A stretch of DNA of 64,000 nucleotides, taken from Salsipaludibacter sp963735045 (GTDB lineage: Bacteria > Actinomycetota > Nitriliruptoria > Nitriliruptorales > Nitriliruptoraceae). Shown piece by piece: positions 1 through 9,155 of the stretch. Within the stretch, counting starts at the first letter, position 1; every line of letters starts with the position of its first letter. Below the pieces are notes generated by a model, which saw only the letters and a list, made by a program, of their open reading frames with translations, searched no databases and was not told where the DNA came from. The DNA is taken from contig CAVTIZ010000001.1 in assembly GCA_963735045.1 (NCBI GenBank), forward strand, positions 372,001-436,000. Reading direction: 5' to 3'. A program made the translations under genes and the position numbers.

Positions 1-70
1 CCCCCGGACTGGCCCCACGGACTGGCCCCCGGGCGCCGGCCGCCGTGCTCGCGGCCGACGGGGCCGGGCG

Positions 71-76
71 TACGAT
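71..76 (+). promoter_or_regulatory. Candidate -10 of the P450 operon
   Basis: TACGAT fits the actinobacterial TANNNT -10 pattern. It would start RNA near 83 and leave about 20 bases of leader holding an AAGGG ribosome-binding site before the ATG at 103. No clear -35 box is visible. The rest of bases 1-102 holds only GC-rich spacer with a repeated GGACTGGCCCC motif. Confidence 0.4.
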
Positions 77-102
77 CGTGGCCCCACGGACGAAGGGTCG
101 GG

Positions 103-1398
103 ATGGTCCAGGTCAGGGGACTCGCGCGTGACTCGGTCCGTTCGGCGCTGCTCGCGGGGCTTCGGGTCCGAGGCGACTTCCTGGGGGACTGGCTCGATCC
201 GCGCCACCGCGACGACCCGTACCCGCTGTACCGGCGTATCCGCGACCAGGGTCGCGTCGCCGTCACCCCGATCGGGCCCATGACGGCCGACCACGTGACC
301 TGCGACCGGATCCTGCGCCACCCGGAGACGACGACCGCCACCGCCGGCCACGACAACCTCCCCGAGGCCAGCTGGTTCGAACGCTGGATGTTCGGGGGCC
401 CGGACCGCGGCGACCTGGTGGATCCCCTTGGCCCCGAGTCGATGATCGGCACGGACGCCCCCGACCACACCCGCCTGCGACGCCTGGTCAGCCGGGTCTT
501 CACCCCCTCGTCGATCGCCGACCTGCGACCCCGACTCACGGCCATCGCCGAGGAACTGGTCGACACGGCACGCCAGCAGGACAGCTTCGACCTGATGGCC
601 GACGTGGCACACGTGTTCCCCGTCCGGGCGATCTGTGAGGTGCTGGGGATCCCCGAGGCCGACCACCGCCGCTTCAAGGAGTGGGGCTCGGACCTCGCGG
701 TCGACCTCGACCTGTTGGTGCCGGCCCACCGCCAACGGGCCGCGATCGTCGCCCTGCGGGAACTGTCCGACTACCTGTCGGCACTGCTGCGCGAGCGCCG
801 TCGCGACCCCGGCGACGACCTGCTGTCGCGGCTCGTCCAGGTCGAGGAGGACGGCGACCAGCTCACCGAGCGCGAGCTGCTCGCGACCTGCCTCCTGCTG
901 CTGGTGGCCGGCTTCGAGACCACCGTGAACCTCGTGGGCAATGGGACGCTGGCGTTGGTCCGGCACCGCGACCAACTCGACTGGTTGCGCGAGGACCTCA
1001 CGCGCGTGCCGCTCGCGGTCGAGGAACTGCTGCGGTTCGATTCGCCCGTGCAGCTGAGCGTGCGAAACGTCGCGGGGAGCCTGCGTGAGGACCTCGACGA
1101 GCTCCCCGAGGGTGGACCGGTGCTGCTCGTCCTCGGCGGCGCCAACCGGGATCCCGACGTCTTCCCCGACCCCGATCGGCTCGACCTCGCCCGGCCCAAC
1201 GCGCGCCGCCACCTGGCCTTCGCCAGCGGGCCGCACTACTGCCTCGGTGCCGCCCTGGCCCGGTTGGAGGGCGAGATCGCCCTCACCACCCTGCTGGACC
1301 GGATGGGCGACCTCCGGCTGGCGGGGCGGCCTCGTCGTCGCCCCACCTTCGTGCTGCGCGGGCTCGACTCGTTGCCGCTGGTGTCCACGCCGAGGTGA
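103..1398 (+). CDS. Cytochrome P450
   Basis: A soluble bacterial class P450 of 431 residues, the usual length. It should use electrons from a ferredoxin to monooxygenate an unknown substrate in the cytoplasm. The I-helix oxygen-activation motif AGFETT is near residues 269-274, the K-helix ExxR (EELLR) ends near 311, and the heme loop FASGPHYCLGAALAR places the thiolate cysteine near 380. The ATG at 103 follows AAGGG at good spacing. It is the first gene of a four-gene chain: its TGA overlaps the GTG start of the MenE-like ligase. No ferredoxin or reductase lies next to it. The substrate cannot be read from sequence. Confidence 0.93.
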   Translation: MVQVRGLARDSVRSALLAGLRVRGDFLGDWLDPRHRDDPYPLYRRIRDQGRVAVTPIGPMTADHVTCDRILRHPETTTATAGHDNLPEASWFERWMFGGPDRGDLVDPLGPESMIGTDAPDHTRLRRLVSRVFTPSSIADLRPRLTAIAEELVDTARQQDSFDLMADVAHVFPVRAICEVLGIPEADHRRFKEWGSDLAVDLDLLVPAHRQRAAIVALRELSDYLSALLRERRRDPGDDLLSRLVQVEEDGDQLTERELLATCLLLLVAGFETTVNLVGNGTLALVRHRDQLDWLREDLTRVPLAVEELLRFDSPVQLSVRNVAGSLREDLDELPEGGPVLLVLGGANRDPDVFPDPDRLDLARPNARRHLAFASGPHYCLGAALARLEGEIALTTLLDRMGDLRLAGRPRRRPTFVLRGLDSLPLVSTPR

Positions 1399-2564
1399 CC
1401 ACCGTCGAGGTGCATCGTGCGGTCGATCGGGCGGCGGCCGTGCGCGGCCTGGTGTCGACCTGGGAGGCCGGACGGACGGCCTGGGTGGTGGACCCCACGG
1501 CCAGCCGAGACCGCCTGCTTCGGCTCGGTGGCGGGGTGCTGCCCGCCGAGGTCGTCGACCGGCTGGCACGCCACGCCACGGTCACCGTGGACCTGGACGT
1601 GCCGCCCGACACGGCCACGATCGTCACCTCGTCGGGCACCACCGGGCCGCCCAAGGTCCTGGCGCTGTCGGCAGCGGCGCTGGACGCCTCGGCCGACGGC
1701 GCCCATGCCCACCTGGAGGTGACCGCGGGCGACCGCTGGCTGTTGGCCCTGCCCGTGCACCACGTCGCCGGCCAGTCCGTGGTGTGGCGAAGTCGTCGGC
1801 TCGGCCGGGACCCGGTGGTCCAGGATCGCCTCGACCCGACCGCCGCGCAGGACGCCACCGTCGTGTCGCTGGTGCCGACGCAACTCCGACGTGTGGTCGA
1901 CGCGGGCGCGCACCTGGAGGCCACCGTCCTGCTCGGCGGGGGCGCCATCTCCCCCCGGCTGCTGGCGGACGCCGCGTCGGGACGCCACGTCCGACGGGTC
2001 GTGCGCTCCTACGGGCTCACCGAGACCGCGGGCGGGTGTGTCTACGACGGCGTGCCGTTCCCGACCGTGGACGTCACCGCCGTCCGGGGGCGACTCCACC
2101 TTCGTGGTCCGGTGCTGGCCGCCGGCCGGCTGACCCCATCCGGCCTGGCACCGATCGTGGACGCCGACGGCTGGCTGGCGACCCAGGACGTGGGCGCCGT
2201 CGACGCCCATGGCGTGGTCTCGGTCACGGGGCGTGCCGACGACGTCGTGATCACCGGCGGGGTCAACGTCGCACCCGCAGCCGTCGAGGTGGTGTTGGAG
2301 GACCACCCCGACGTCGACCGTGCCGGCGTCGTCGGCCTGGCCGACGACGAGTGGGGCCAGGTCGTGGTCGCCGCCGTCACCACCACTGCGGCGACGGTCG
2401 ACCCGGCGGCGCTGCGTGCCCTGGTCCGCCACCACCTCGGTGCCGCGGCGACCCCGCGCGACATCGTGGTTCTCGATGCCCTGCCACTCACCGCGTTGGG
2501 AAAGGTCGCCCGGGACGAGGTCCGGGCCGAACTCCTCCGTGGGCGATCCGGCGGGGGCACATGA
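1395..2564 (+). CDS. menE: AMP-forming acyl-CoA ligase, MenE-like
   Basis: A compact member (389 residues) of the adenylate-forming ligase superfamily. The phosphate-binding loop TSSGTTGPPK lies near residue 80, the YGLTETAGG adenine-site motif near 206, and the C-terminal catalytic lysine is in GKVARDE near 370. Length and the short N-terminal lobe fit o-succinylbenzoyl-CoA synthetase (MenE) of menaquinone synthesis, and menaquinone is expected for the reductase encoded at 10-16 kb. No other men gene is in the window, so another acyl substrate is possible, especially as the partners are a P450, an acetyltransferase and an exporter. It starts with GTG inside the P450 stop (GTGA). Confidence 0.7.
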   Translation: MTTVEVHRAVDRAAAVRGLVSTWEAGRTAWVVDPTASRDRLLRLGGGVLPAEVVDRLARHATVTVDLDVPPDTATIVTSSGTTGPPKVLALSAAALDASADGAHAHLEVTAGDRWLLALPVHHVAGQSVVWRSRRLGRDPVVQDRLDPTAAQDATVVSLVPTQLRRVVDAGAHLEATVLLGGGAISPRLLADAASGRHVRRVVRSYGLTETAGGCVYDGVPFPTVDVTAVRGRLHLRGPVLAAGRLTPSGLAPIVDADGWLATQDVGAVDAHGVVSVTGRADDVVITGGVNVAPAAVEVVLEDHPDVDRAGVVGLADDEWGQVVVAAVTTTAATVDPAALRALVRHHLGAAATPRDIVVLDALPLTALGKVARDEVRAELLRGRSGGGT

Positions 2565-3106
2565 CCACGCCCCTTCGTGTCACGCCCCTCGGGCCCGACG
2601 ACACCGATGCACTGGTCGCGCTGGGCGACCTGACGGTGCGCGCGTACCGGGCCCTGGCCCCGGACCCGGCGGTCTCGGACTACGTCGCCCGCCTGCGCCG
2701 GGTGGCCGACCGCTTCGGCCCCGGCGTGGAGGTGCTGGCGGCCCGCGACGAGGCCGACCGCATCCTGGGGGGCGTCACCTTCGTGGCCGGCGCCGACGCC
2801 GCCCTCGCCGAGTTCGACGATCCCGACGCCGCCGGCTTCCGCCACCTCGCCGTCGATCCCGATGCCCAGGGCCGTGGCGTGGGACGGCGACTCGTGCTGG
2901 CCTGCCTGGATCGCGCCGTCGCGCAGGGGCGCCGGCAGGTCCTCATCCACACCGGGGCGTGGATGACCGCGGCCCACCTCCTCTACGAGGTCCTGGGCTT
3001 CGACCGTCGGACCGACCGCGACCGGACCACGCCCAGCGGCGTCCGGCTGCTCGCCTACGGGTTCGACCTCGCCGACCCCGGTGTCGGGATGCCGGCGAGG
3101 TCGTGA
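2561..3106 (+). CDS. GNAT family N-acetyltransferase
   Basis: A 181-residue single-domain GNAT protein predicted to move an acetyl group from acetyl-CoA to an unknown amine. The central segment reads HLAVDPDAQGRGVGRRLV, the standard motif A that binds the CoA pyrophosphate (QGRGVGRR, residues about 108-115), followed by the C-terminal LLYEVLGF strand and helix. The ATG overlaps the ligase stop as ATGA, so translation is probably coupled. Substrate unknown. Confidence 0.85.
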   Translation: MTTPLRVTPLGPDDTDALVALGDLTVRAYRALAPDPAVSDYVARLRRVADRFGPGVEVLAARDEADRILGGVTFVAGADAALAEFDDPDAAGFRHLAVDPDAQGRGVGRRLVLACLDRAVAQGRRQVLIHTGAWMTAAHLLYEVLGFDRRTDRDRTTPSGVRLLAYGFDLADPGVGMPARS

Positions 3107-4392
3107 GCACCGGTGGTGGGCGCCTGGCCGAGTTGGTCGCCCCGTTGCGACAGCGCGGGCTGCGGCGGCTGGCCCTGGCGTTCCTGGTCAACGAGGTCGG
3201 CGACGGCATCACCTCGATCGTGCTGCCACTGGCGGTCTACACGGCCACCGCGTCCGGACTGCTGACCGGGCTGTCCTTCGCGGCCGTGCGTGGCGCCGGG
3301 ATCGTCGGGTCGCCCATCGGCGGTGTCCTGGCGGACCGGTTCGACCGGATCCGGCTGCTGCGAGCCAGTTTCGTGGTCCGGGCCGGACTGTTGGTGGTGG
3401 CGCTCCTGGTCGGGGACGAGGCCACCACGCTGGCATGCCTCCTGCTGGTCCGGATCGGTGGGACGGTCGACAACGCCGCAGCCGAGGCGGCCGTTCGGGA
3501 CCATGCCGGTGACCGTCCCCGCGCCGTGGCCACGCTGCGCAAGGCCGGGACGGCCGCGTCGTGGCTGGTCGGACCGGCCGTCGGGGGCCTGCTGGTGTCG
3601 ACCCTGGGCATCACCCCCGCCATCGCCGTGGACCTGGCGTCCTACCTGGTCGCCCTCCTGCTCCTGGTCGGGCAGGTGGCACCCTTCCGCCAGCCCGACC
3701 AGTCCGCCCCGCGCGACACTGCCGCCCCGACCCCCGCTCCCGGCGTCGAGGACGTCCGCCCCGAAGCCGCGGCTCCCCGGTCGGCCATCGCCGTCGCGCT
3801 GGCCGATGCGCGTGGTGGCCTGCGGCACCTTCGTGGTCATCCGGACCTGCGACTGGTCGTGGCGACCACGACCGTCAACGCCACCCTCGTGGCCGCGCTG
3901 CTGACAGCCGCCGTGGTCTACCTCGGTGCCCTGCCCGACAGCCCCGAGGGCGCCTACGGCTTCGCGATGGCCGCCTACGCCACCGGATCCCTGCTCGGAC
4001 TGGTGGTGGCCGGCACGGTGGCGTGGCAGGCCCCGCTCGCCAGGATCGTGTGGCGCAGCCTCGCCGCCTACGGGGTGATCTGCGCCATGGGCGTGGTCGT
4101 CCCGGACTGGCGGGTGCTGGCCGTGTCCTGGTTGGCCTGGGGTCTCGCCTACGGCCCGGAGGAGATCGTGTCGGACGTCACCCTGGTCACCCACACACCC
4201 ACCGTGCTGCTCGGTCGCACCTACGCCGGGGTCACCATGGCCGCATCGGTCGGCCAGGTCGTCGGTGCGATCGGCGGCGGGGTGCTGGGCGACCTCGTCG
4301 GCCCGCGCGTGCTGGTGGCAGGCCTCGGCGCGGCCTACCTCCCGGCCGCAGTGGCCGTGTGGTGGCGGCGCGGTCGAAACCGTCCGGCCTGA
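3103..4392 (+). CDS. MFS transporter, EntS/MFS_3-like
   Basis: A 429-residue membrane protein with about 12 hydrophobic helices. The loop between helices 2 and 3 holds the MFS signature GGVLADRFDRIRLL near residues 71-84. A charged, Pro/Ala/Glu-rich linker near 195-225 separates the two halves. The pattern resembles the enterobactin-exporter/macrolide-efflux group. The GTG start overlaps the GNAT stop, so it closes the P450 operon and could export its product. It meets the VOC gene convergently 27 bases later. Confidence 0.82.
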   Translation: MSTGGGRLAELVAPLRQRGLRRLALAFLVNEVGDGITSIVLPLAVYTATASGLLTGLSFAAVRGAGIVGSPIGGVLADRFDRIRLLRASFVVRAGLLVVALLVGDEATTLACLLLVRIGGTVDNAAAEAAVRDHAGDRPRAVATLRKAGTAASWLVGPAVGGLLVSTLGITPAIAVDLASYLVALLLLVGQVAPFRQPDQSAPRDTAAPTPAPGVEDVRPEAAAPRSAIAVALADARGGLRHLRGHPDLRLVVATTTVNATLVAALLTAAVVYLGALPDSPEGAYGFAMAAYATGSLLGLVVAGTVAWQAPLARIVWRSLAAYGVICAMGVVVPDWRVLAVSWLAWGLAYGPEEIVSDVTLVTHTPTVLLGRTYAGVTMAASVGQVVGAIGGGVLGDLVGPRVLVAGLGAAYLPAAVAVWWRRGRNRPA

Positions 4393-4419
4393 CCCGACCG
4401 GCCCAGCTCGGTGGACCCG

Positions 4420-4821
4420 TCAGGCCGAGGTCCCGATCCGCAACGTGGACCCGTCCGGGTCCACCACGGTGAACTCGCGCATGCCCCAGGGTTCGACGCG
4501 CAGCGGCGTCGGTGCCAGGCCCGCCCGGTCCGCGGTGTCGTGCCAGGACGCGACGTCCTCGACGAACACGTAGGCGACCGTGGGGTTGGTGACCGGGTCG
4601 AGCCCGTCCACGACCTGCAGGTGCAGCACCTCGTGGCCGTCGTGGACCACGAAGGCGTAGGCATCGTCGTGGCGTTGCACCTCCAGGCCCAGGGCCCGGT
4701 GGAAGGCGGTGGCGGCGACCAGGTCGCGCACCGGCAGGATCGGGCGGGCGGTGACGTGTTCGTGGCCGTGGTCGCCACGGATCGACCGCCACGCCGACGT
4801 GACCAGGTCTCGTGTGCCCAT
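4420..4821 (-). CDS. VOC/glyoxalase-fold protein
   Basis: A 133-residue single-domain protein of the vicinal oxygen chelate fold, a family that includes glyoxalase I, bleomycin-resistance proteins and dioxygenases. The opening strand RPILPVRDLVAATAFHRALG and the closing GMREFTVVDPDGSTLRIG with its terminal metal-type region are typical. The ATG follows GAGGAG at about 8 bases. It lies just downstream of ccsB on the same strand. Specific activity cannot be assigned. Confidence 0.78.
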   Translation of the reverse strand: MGTRDLVTSAWRSIRGDHGHEHVTARPILPVRDLVAATAFHRALGLEVQRHDDAYAFVVHDGHEVLHLQVVDGLDPVTNPTVAYVFVEDVASWHDTADRAGLAPTPLRVEPWGMREFTVVDPDGSTLRIGTSA

Positions 4822-4837
4822 GTCGGCGCTCCTCGGC

Positions 4838-6073
4838 TCAGGCGTAGCTGTGCAGCCCGGAGATCACCAGGTTGACGCCGTAGTAGGTGAACATCAGCAC
4901 ACCGAAGGCCAGGATGGCCAACCAGCCGGCGTTGCGACCCTTCATCCCCCGTGTCGCCCGCGCGTGCAGGTACCCGGCGTAGGCCACCCAGGTCAGGAAG
5001 GCCGAGGTCTCCTTGGGGTCCCAGCCCCAGTAGCGGCCCCACGACTGCTCGGCCCAGATCGCCCCCGTGATGACGGCGAAGGACCAGATCGGGAAGGCGA
5101 ACGCGATCGTGCGGTAGGCCATCGCGTCCAGCGTGGCGGCGCTGGGCAGGAACGGCACCGCCCAGCGGGCCAGCAGCGCCGCCGCGACCATGACGAGGTT
5201 GACCCCCAGGAAGCGCGTGAAGCCGGCACCGAACGCGGCCTGGCCCTCGCGCACGCCCTGCACCCAGAACACCCACGACACCGCCGCCGTGCCCGCGAAG
5301 GTCCCCAGCGCGAGGCGCCACGGGTCGATGGTGGCGCGCATGCGCGACCGGTGGGCGGCCACGACCTCGGCCTCCATGGCGTCCAGGTCGTCGTCGGGGC
5401 CGCGGCCGTCGGGGGTGAGGTCGTCGGGCGCCAGGCGGCCGTCCACCGCCTCGACGTCGCCGTCCCCGGCCAGGTCGGTGACGTGGGCGGCGCCGAGGCT
5501 GCCGCCGTAGGCCGACGCAGGTTCGCGCAGGCGGGTCTCGGCGGTGTCGCGCAACAGGTACAGCGCACCGAACACGAACGCGACGGTGAACAACCCGGCG
5601 GCGAACACGATGGCCGACACGTGGATGGCGCGCCAGGCGGTGCCCAGCACCTGCTGGAGCGGTCCGGGCGCGGTGTAGACCAGCAGCGCGGCGCCCATCG
5701 TGAGCACCGCACCCAGCAGCAGGAAGCCCATCAGGTCCGACCGCTGCAGGCGGCCGACCACCACGACCAGGCCGACCAACACGGTGGTCAGCGCGATGAT
5801 GGTGGAGAACTCGAACATGTTTCCCAGCGGCATCCGCTCCGCCGCCAGGGCACGCACCACGATGTGGGCGCCCAGCGCGACGGCGCCCAGCACCGCCAGC
5901 ACGAAGCCGGCCTGCTCGGACCGACGTCCTGCGGCAGCCACCGTGCCGTCGGGGCGGGGGACGCGAGTCGCCGACATCGCGTACAGGTAGGCCACCATCG
6001 CGGCCGTCAGCAGCCCGATCGCGACCGGCTCGAACAGCACACGGGACAGTTCGGCGAGTTCGACCTGGTTCAT
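4838..6073 (-). CDS. ccsB: Cytochrome c maturation protein CcsB/ResC
   Basis: The heme-handling integral membrane subunit of System II cytochrome c synthetase, which with ResB moves heme across the membrane and attaches it to CXXCH motifs of apocytochromes. The 411-residue protein has multiple transmembrane helices and the diagnostic tryptophan-rich WWD segment WGRYWGWDPKETSAF near residues 335-349, plus conserved histidines in flanking loops. An acidic Gly/Asp-rich linker of about 40 residues near 195-235 splits the helices and looks lineage-specific. The ATG overlaps the resB stop as ATGA. Its clients include the diheme cytochrome c at 11819-12916. Confidence 0.93.
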   Translation of the reverse strand: MNQVELAELSRVLFEPVAIGLLTAAMVAYLYAMSATRVPRPDGTVAAAGRRSEQAGFVLAVLGAVALGAHIVVRALAAERMPLGNMFEFSTIIALTTVLVGLVVVVGRLQRSDLMGFLLLGAVLTMGAALLVYTAPGPLQQVLGTAWRAIHVSAIVFAAGLFTVAFVFGALYLLRDTAETRLREPASAYGGSLGAAHVTDLAGDGDVEAVDGRLAPDDLTPDGRGPDDDLDAMEAEVVAAHRSRMRATIDPWRLALGTFAGTAAVSWVFWVQGVREGQAAFGAGFTRFLGVNLVMVAAALLARWAVPFLPSAATLDAMAYRTIAFAFPIWSFAVITGAIWAEQSWGRYWGWDPKETSAFLTWVAYAGYLHARATRGMKGRNAGWLAILAFGVLMFTYYGVNLVISGLHSYA

Positions 6074-7812
6074 GTCGTCACCTGCTCGTCGCGTCGGGAC
6101 GTGGGGACCGACTCGTCCGACGGCGGATGGTCCGGCGCATCGGCCGGGTCGAAGACGTCGTCGGGGTCGGCGCCGGCCGCACGCGGTCGGCTCGCATCGG
6201 TGTGGACGTCGTCGCCGTCGAGGCCGACACGCAGTGCCTCGACCAGATCCCCCCAGCCCCGCCGGAAGGCGTCGGAGCGTTGGAAGGCCCGCCCGGCCAC
6301 GGTCACGAGCGTATCCCCGTGCTCGTCCGGCTCGGCCCGGACCCAGACGCGCCGGCGGTAGGCGTACAGCGCCGGCACCAGGCCCCCGAGCAGCAGCAGG
6401 GCGCCGACCAGCAGCAGTGGCACGGTGGGGCGTCGACTCACCTGCAGGCCGGCCCACTTGTCCAGTTCGGGGAAGGCCACGGTGATGCCGTCGGCCAGTT
6501 CCAGCTCGCCGCCCAGCCGCAGGTAGGCGGTGTCGACCAGCTCCAGGTCGGTCGTGTCGAGACGGGTGACGTCCTGCGCCCGGTCCAACTGGAGGTCGCC
6601 TCGGTAGGCCGCCACGATCAGCAACGGGTCGTCGTCCCATGGGGCGCCGGTCAGGACCGGTCGGCCGTCGTCGCCCTCGGGTGCCCACGGGTACAGCGCC
6701 ACGGCCAGCCCGATGCCCGGCTCGGCGGCCGGGGCCTTGACCGCCGTGCGGTAGAAGCCCTGCTCGGGGTCGATGCGCGCCGTGGTGGTCCCGTCGTAGA
6801 CCACGCGGTCGCCGTCGGACACCACGATCCGCGGGGCATAACCCCAGTCCAACAGGTGGATCTTCTGCCCGTCGACCACCATCGGCACGTTGGGCGAGAT
6901 GGTGGCCGAGCGCTCGGTCCCGTCGGGCTCGGTGACGTCGACGTCGGCCTGGAACAACGACGGCACGCCGGCGAAGCGCACCTCGCGGACCCAGTCGACC
7001 TCGAAGTCGGTGAGGTCGAGCTGGAACCCGGTGTGGTCGTCGGTCCCCCACCAGCGGCCCGGCGTGGCGGACCAGTAGGCCTGGGCGGTGTCGGTGAAGC
7101 CCTTGCCCTCGACGACACCGACCTGGCCGAGGAAGCCGGTGAGCTGGCCGGCCACGATCCCGACCAGCAACACGTAGAACGACAGGTGGAACAGCAGCGA
7201 CCCGCCTTCCCGGGTGATGATGCCCTTCTCGGCGGCGACCTGGCCGTCCCCGAGGTCGTCGTCGGCGTGGGGCCGAAGACGGAAACGTCGCCGCCGGAGC
7301 ACGGCGCGGGCCCGGTCGTGGGCCTCGTCGACGGCCAACGGCGTGGTGAAGGCGGCCAGGTGCTCCTGGCGATGGAGGTTGCGACTCAGCGGGGGGCGAC
7401 CGCGGCGGGCGGCGCGCCAGAACGCGCGGATCCGGGGCACCAGGCAGGCGGTCAGCGAGGTGAACAGCAACAGCAGCAGGGCCAGGAACAGGGGTGAGCC
7501 GTAGACGTCGTAGCCCCCGAACACGTCGATGCCCTGCGACACCAACCGTCCGGGCCCCGCCTCGCCGGAGCGCCAGTCGGCCACCGTCGAGGCCACGTTG
7601 GGCTCCTGGGGCACGACCGTGGCCAGCAGCGTCTCGACCCCGAGGATCGCCAGGATGATCAGCGCCGTCTTCATCCGGGTGAGCCAGCGCCAGGCCATGC
7701 GCACCGAGTCCACCAGGAACGCCCACGGTCCCGAGGGACGTCGTGGTGGCCCAGGACCCCGGCGGACCGGCGGATTGGCCTCTGGCGGCGCGGTCGTGTC
7801 GATGCGGCTCAT
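6070..7812 (-). CDS. resB: Cytochrome c maturation protein ResB
   Basis: The partner of CcsB/ResC in System II cytochrome c assembly, 580 residues. Hydrophobic helices lie near 44-62, 105-125 and 205-225, followed by a large extracytoplasmic domain and a last helix near 470-490 (the VPLLLVGALLLLGGLVPALYAY region). The retained features are the ResB-family TALIILAILGVETLLATVVPQ first helix and the GGSLLFHLSFYVLLVG helix with its histidine. The start chosen is the ATG at 7812 (MSRIDTT). The C-terminal 70 residues are a charged tail. The stop overlaps the ccsB start. Confidence 0.92.
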   Translation of the reverse strand: MSRIDTTAPPEANPPVRRGPGPPRRPSGPWAFLVDSVRMAWRWLTRMKTALIILAILGVETLLATVVPQEPNVASTVADWRSGEAGPGRLVSQGIDVFGGYDVYGSPLFLALLLLLFTSLTACLVPRIRAFWRAARRGRPPLSRNLHRQEHLAAFTTPLAVDEAHDRARAVLRRRRFRLRPHADDDLGDGQVAAEKGIITREGGSLLFHLSFYVLLVGIVAGQLTGFLGQVGVVEGKGFTDTAQAYWSATPGRWWGTDDHTGFQLDLTDFEVDWVREVRFAGVPSLFQADVDVTEPDGTERSATISPNVPMVVDGQKIHLLDWGYAPRIVVSDGDRVVYDGTTTARIDPEQGFYRTAVKAPAAEPGIGLAVALYPWAPEGDDGRPVLTGAPWDDDPLLIVAAYRGDLQLDRAQDVTRLDTTDLELVDTAYLRLGGELELADGITVAFPELDKWAGLQVSRRPTVPLLLVGALLLLGGLVPALYAYRRRVWVRAEPDEHGDTLVTVAGRAFQRSDAFRRGWGDLVEALRVGLDGDDVHTDASRPRAAGADPDDVFDPADAPDHPPSDESVPTSRRDEQVTT

Positions 7813-7942
7813 CACCCCGAGGGTATCGCTGGGACACCCTCCTCCTGCCTGCCCGCAGGCACCCGGTCCACGGCCCCAGCGCCTCGCGAGCAGGGCCAGG
7901 ACGTGGCGAGTTGACTCGTGGTCCGCCACGCCAGGAGCCCCG

Positions 7943-9118
7943 ATGACCGCCGACGACGTGTCGACGTCCGAACCGACCGCCTCGCCGGAGCCGGCCGGAC
8001 CGCTGGCCGGGGTCCGGGTGCTGGAGTTGGCGGGGATCGGGCCGGGTCCGTTCGCCGCCATGGTGCTGGCCGACCTGGGGGCCGAGGTGGTCCGGATCGC
8101 CCGTCCCCGCGCGGCCGACCTCCCCGGCCACCGGTGGATGAACCGGTCCCGCCACGAACTGGTGGTGGACCTGGGCGTCCCGGACGGCGCCGCCCTGGTG
8201 AGACGGCTGGCCGCCGACGCCGACGCGGTGCTCGAGGGGTTCCGTCCCGGGGTGGCCGAACGCCTCGGGGTGGGCCCCGACGACCTGCTGGCGACCAACC
8301 CGGCACTGGTCGTCGGGCGCATGACCGGCTGGGGCCAGGACGGGCCGTGGGCGGACCTCGCCGGCCACGACATCGGCTACCTCGCCGTCACCGGTGGGCT
8401 GGCCGCCATCGGCCGTCGCGACGGCCCGCCGGTGCCGCCGCTCAACCTGGTCGCGGACTTCGGTGGCGGCGCGATGTTCCTGGTCGCGGGGGTGCTGGCC
8501 GCACTGCTGTCGGCCCGGGCCACCGGGCGGGGGCAGGTGGTGGACGCCGCCATGGTCGACGGCGCGTCGGTGTTGCTGACGATGTTCCACGACCTGCACG
8601 ACGCCGGCCTGCACACGCTGCAGCGGGGGACCAACCTGCTCGACTCGGGCGCGTGGTTCTACGACACCTACCGGTGCGCCGACGGTGAGTGGATCGCCCT
8701 GGGCCCGATCGAGCCACCGTTCCGGAACCGACTGTGCGACCTGCTTGAGCTGGGACCGGAGTTCCGCGGCACGGACGACCCGAGGCGGTGGCCGGCGTTG
8801 TCGACCGCGATCGCCGAGGTGGTGGCGGCGCACCCACGGGCGCACTGGGACGACCTCCTGGGTGGCACGGACGCCTGCTACGCCCCGGTCCTGACCCTCG
8901 ACGAGGCACCGGACCATCCCCACCTGGCGGCCCGGGGGACCTTCGTGTCCGTCGACGGCGACCGCCAACCCGCTCCCGCACCACGTTTCTCCCACACGCC
9001 CACGGCGACACCCCGGCCGCGGCGGCCCGACGGCGCCGACACGGACCGGCTGCTGGCCGACCTCGGGCTGTCCGACGACGAGGTCGCCGACCTGCGGGAC
9101 CGCGGCGTCGTGGCGTGA
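7943..9118 (+). CDS. CaiB/BaiF CoA-transferase family, racemase-like
   Basis: A 391-residue class III CoA-transferase fold protein, closest in pattern to alpha-methylacyl-CoA racemase (Amacr/Mcr). The N-terminal GVRVLELAGIGPGPFAAMVLADLGAEVVRI is the family opening. The catalytic pair proposed for mycobacterial Mcr is preserved as GHDIGYLA and NLVADFGGG. The ATG at 7943 follows CCAGGAGCCCC. Known relatives invert 2-methylacyl-CoA thioesters in branched fatty acid or sterol breakdown, but related folds transfer CoA, so the assignment is to family level. It is divergent from resB and convergent with ccdA. Confidence 0.83.
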   Translation: MTADDVSTSEPTASPEPAGPLAGVRVLELAGIGPGPFAAMVLADLGAEVVRIARPRAADLPGHRWMNRSRHELVVDLGVPDGAALVRRLAADADAVLEGFRPGVAERLGVGPDDLLATNPALVVGRMTGWGQDGPWADLAGHDIGYLAVTGGLAAIGRRDGPPVPPLNLVADFGGGAMFLVAGVLAALLSARATGRGQVVDAAMVDGASVLLTMFHDLHDAGLHTLQRGTNLLDSGAWFYDTYRCADGEWIALGPIEPPFRNRLCDLLELGPEFRGTDDPRRWPALSTAIAEVVAAHPRAHWDDLLGGTDACYAPVLTLDEAPDHPHLAARGTFVSVDGDRQPAPAPRFSHTPTATPRPRRPDGADTDRLLADLGLSDDEVADLRDRGVVA

Positions 9119-9125
9119 CCGGCCT

Positions 9126-9149
9126 CCGGCCCGACCCGTGTCGGGCCGG
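9126..9149. terminator. Bidirectional hairpin between CoA-transferase and ccdA
   Basis: A perfect 10-bp stem CCGGCCCGAC / GTCGGGCCGG with a CCGT loop sits between two convergent stop codons (9118 and 9156). There is no T-tract, which is common in very GC-rich genomes. It could stop RNA from both sides. Confidence 0.6.
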
Positions 9150-9155
9150 CGTGGG

